Origin: Bacteroidota bacterium
Lineage (GTDB): Bacteria > Bacteroidota > Bacteroidia > Cytophagales > Cyclobacteriaceae
Assembly (NCBI GenBank): GCA_003242315.1
Contig: QGUY01000202.1
Coordinates: 1 to 7,315, forward strand
Length of the DNA: 7,315 nt
Direction of reading: 5' to 3'
A program made the translations under genes and the position numbers. Of this stretch, positions 5,674-7,315 are shown one piece after another. The notes beneath the pieces are model-generated. The model was not told the origin of the DNA and searched no databases. It was given only the letters and a program-made list of their open reading frames with translations. Within the stretch, counting starts at the first letter, position 1. Each line of letters begins with the position of its first letter.

Positions 5674-7080
5674 ATGGCATCATTCGACAAGAAAAGTCTG
5701 GTTTCCAAACTTGACGCCGTCAATGAATACGAACGGCAACCTGTACCGCAAGACAAGCTCAAGGGTTGGAAGAGTTTTATTGGAACTTACGCCGGCGAAC
5801 ATACTGCTGGTACGGAGTTCGTCCTGGGCCCACTCTTCGTTGCCCACGGGGTAGCGGCAGCCGATTTGCTTTGGGGGCTCCTGATCGGTAACCTACTGGC
5901 GGTATTGAGCTGGGCATATCTCACGGCAAAAATCTCGGTCAGAAAGCGCGTGACGCTGTACTATCAGCTTGAGAAAATAGGCGGGAAGAATTTCGCGCTC
6001 GGTTATAACCTGGTCAATGCGGGGTTGTTCTGTTTTCTCGCCGGATCCATGATTGCCGTCAGTGCAACGGCGATAGGAATACCATTTGATCTCACAATGC
6101 CGACGTTGAACGACATCTATCCCAACAGTATGGGATGGGTCATCACGGTGCTCGTGGTTGGGACGATCACGACGCTTGTCGCCATGTTCGGCTTCGACCA
6201 GGTAGCGCGATTTGCCAATCTCGCTGCGCCATGGATGATCATGATATTCATTGCGGCTGCCGTAGCTGTGCTTCCGGAGCTCGGCGTCAAGTCGTTTTCA
6301 GACTTCTGGCCCGTGGCAGAAAACACGATTTGGAAGGGCGTGCCTCTTGAAGGTCAAAGCAAATTCACCTTCTGGCATGTTACCTTCTTCGCGTGGTTCT
6401 GCAATATGGCCATGCACATCGGGATGGCGGATATGTCACTGCTCCGGTATGCGAAGAAGTGGCAGTATGGTTTCGCTTCTTCCGCAGGTATGATACTCGG
6501 TCACTACATAGCCTGGGTTGCTTCGGGAATTTTGTATGCACTCTTCCTTCAGAAGACGGCCAACAGTACAGAATTTGCGCCGGGACCCGTAGCCTACAAC
6601 GCGGCCGGCATTGCAGGGGCGCTGTGTGTTATCATCGCCGGGTGGACAACAGCCAATCCAACGCTATATCGAGCCGGACTTGCCATCCAGGCGATCAATT
6701 CCAATTGGAAGACGTGGAGGGTGACATTTGTAGTAGGATTGGTGACTACCATCGCGGCGATGTTTCCCGCTCTCGTCATGAAGTTGCTGGAATTTGTCGC
6801 CCTTTACGGCCTTATCCTGATGCCAGCCGGAGCTGTGATCTTTGCGGATGTCTACTTACTGCCCAGGCTGGGCCTCCAGGAGGAGTATGCCGAACGGGCG
6901 GGCATACACTTCAACACCGCTGCCGCAGGTACCTGGATATTGACATTGTTGATTTGTCTTTGGTTGAACCTGAGCTTCGGCATCGAGATTTTCTTTGTCG
7001 GATTGCCAGGATGGTTTATCGCCGTTGTGCTGTATGTGATATTAAGTAAGTTGATACAAAAGCGTCCGGGAATCGCGTAA
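5674..7080 (+). CDS. NCS1-family permease (CodB-like), possible arabinose-locus transporter
   Basis: A 468-residue inner-membrane transporter of the nucleobase-cation-symport-1 (NCS1) family. Shared with E. coli CodB are PVPxxxxKGW near the N-terminus (23-32), the IGNLLAVL stretch in the second helix (71-78), a tryptophan-threonine-asparagine motif WTTANPTLYRAG (324-335; CodB has WTTNDNALY) and GAVIFAD (386-392). I count about 12 hydrophobic segments, the family norm. Known members take up cytosine, purines, uracil, allantoin or hydantoins with H+ or Na+. The substrate here cannot be read from sequence. An extra alanine in WTTANP, within a substrate-lining region of the family, and the position behind araBDA and its regulator make a sugar or a pentose-containing compound possible. 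The start at 5674 is preferred because the ATG at 5641 falls in the promoter element. No other arabinose transporter is in the window. Confidence 0.82.
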   Translation: MASFDKKSLVSKLDAVNEYERQPVPQDKLKGWKSFIGTYAGEHTAGTEFVLGPLFVAHGVAAADLLWGLLIGNLLAVLSWAYLTAKISVRKRVTLYYQLEKIGGKNFALGYNLVNAGLFCFLAGSMIAVSATAIGIPFDLTMPTLNDIYPNSMGWVITVLVVGTITTLVAMFGFDQVARFANLAAPWMIMIFIAAAVAVLPELGVKSFSDFWPVAENTIWKGVPLEGQSKFTFWHVTFFAWFCNMAMHIGMADMSLLRYAKKWQYGFASSAGMILGHYIAWVASGILYALFLQKTANSTEFAPGPVAYNAAGIAGALCVIIAGWTTANPTLYRAGLAIQAINSNWKTWRVTFVVGLVTTIAAMFPALVMKLLEFVALYGLILMPAGAVIFADVYLLPRLGLQEEYAERAGIHFNTAAAGTWILTLLICLWLNLSFGIEIFFVGLPGWFIAVVLYVILSKLIQKRPGIA

Positions 7081-7091
7081 ACATTGAGTCT

Positions 7092-7259
7092 ATGAAATCC
7101 AGGATTATAATGTTCGTATCTTTCATCTTCCTTGCGATGACCATCGTCCCGGCATTTCTTGTGTTCGCGCAGGTTATGACCATGAGTCAGAACAAGACAC
7201 TCATGTTCATAGGCACGGTGGGATGGTTTGTCACAGCACCCTTTTGGATGAAGAAATGA
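7092..7259 (+). CDS. 55-residue two-helix membrane protein next to the permease
   Basis: This short reading frame follows the permease stop by 11 bp and runs 56 codons including TGA. It begins MKSRIIMFVSFIFLAMTIVP. Two hydrophobic stretches (about residues 5-27 and 36-53) are joined by a short polar turn (MSQNKT). The C-terminal part GTVGWFVTAPFWMKK has a tryptophan/proline pattern that looks conserved rather than random. The basic ends (MKSR and MKK) suggest both termini are cytoplasmic. I do not recognise a named family. By analogy with small subunits encoded next to some solute:sodium symporters, it may be an accessory subunit or stabiliser of the permease. The tight spacing before and after supports a real gene. 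Confidence 0.75.
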   Translation: MKSRIIMFVSFIFLAMTIVPAFLVFAQVMTMSQNKTLMFIGTVGWFVTAPFWMKK

Positions 7260-7263
7260 TCCG

Positions 7264-7315
7264 ATGAAATCTCACGCCGCAGGAGCAACACAGTTTCTTG
7301 CCGACCGGCCACGGT
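7264..7315 (+). CDS. Partial gene, 5' end only
   Basis: An ATG 4 bp after the previous stop opens a frame that reaches the window edge: MKSHAAGATQFLADRPR. Only 17 codons are visible. The tight spacing implies it belongs to the same operon as the permease and the small protein. From memory, the FLxDxxR pattern near the N-terminus resembles LutB-type iron-sulfur proteins of lactate utilisation, where it precedes a WHD motif. That motif would fall just beyond the window, so this identification is a guess. Confidence 0.5.
   Translation, partial: MKSHAAGATQFLADRPR

Noticed and set aside
6393..7049. 218-residue + strand frame inside the permease
   Set aside because: It is the longest alternative frame, but it is cysteine- and arginine-rich without domain character and is fully explained by the permease frame, which carries NCS1 motifs.

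Overview
The window carries a complete L-arabinose catabolic cluster, all on the + strand, probably from a member of the Bacteroidota or a close relative. The order is araB (ribulokinase), araD (L-ribulose-5-phosphate 4-epimerase), araA (L-arabinose isomerase), a GntR-type regulator with a sugar-binding-like sensor domain, an NCS1-family permease, a 55-residue membrane protein, and the first codons of a further gene. The lineage is inferred from three things: starts with little or no Shine-Dalgarno sequence, a perfect match to the Bacteroidota -7 promoter element (TAnnTTTG) before the permease, and the style of the repeats. No phylogenetic marker is present.

Bases 1-457 contain no credible gene. 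Positions 50-315 are a tandem array of eleven 18-bp units plus one decayed unit, spaced 22-23 bp. A diverged inverted relative of the unit lies at 366-384; its outer bases have changed in a way that keeps the same short stem. The araB leader (about 385-460) holds repeated ATTAC(A/G)CG boxes, a CRP-like half-site, and a perfect 9-bp inverted repeat whose right arm contains the araB start codon.

Bases 458-4382 are araB-araD-araA, with a 2-bp gap between the first two and a 47-bp gap with a small hairpin before araA. Together they convert L-arabinose to L-ribulose (AraA), L-ribulose 5-phosphate (AraB) and D-xylulose 5-phosphate (AraD). Catalytic and metal-binding residues are intact in AraA and AraD, and the FGGY kinase motifs are intact in AraB.

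Bases 4383-4550 are a structured spacer. A long imperfect inverted repeat built of eight CTATG/CATAG words is followed by a bulged inverted repeat and a small palindrome overlapping a probable -7 box, directly before the regulator. The regulator (4551-5594) is the obvious candidate for arabinose control.

Bases 5595-7315 hold a hairpin, the promoter, the permease, the 55-residue two-helix protein only 11 bp behind it, and a partial gene 4 bp further on. The most interesting part biologically is this pairing of a CodB-like NCS1 transporter with a tiny membrane protein inside an arabinose locus that has no conventional arabinose transporter in view.
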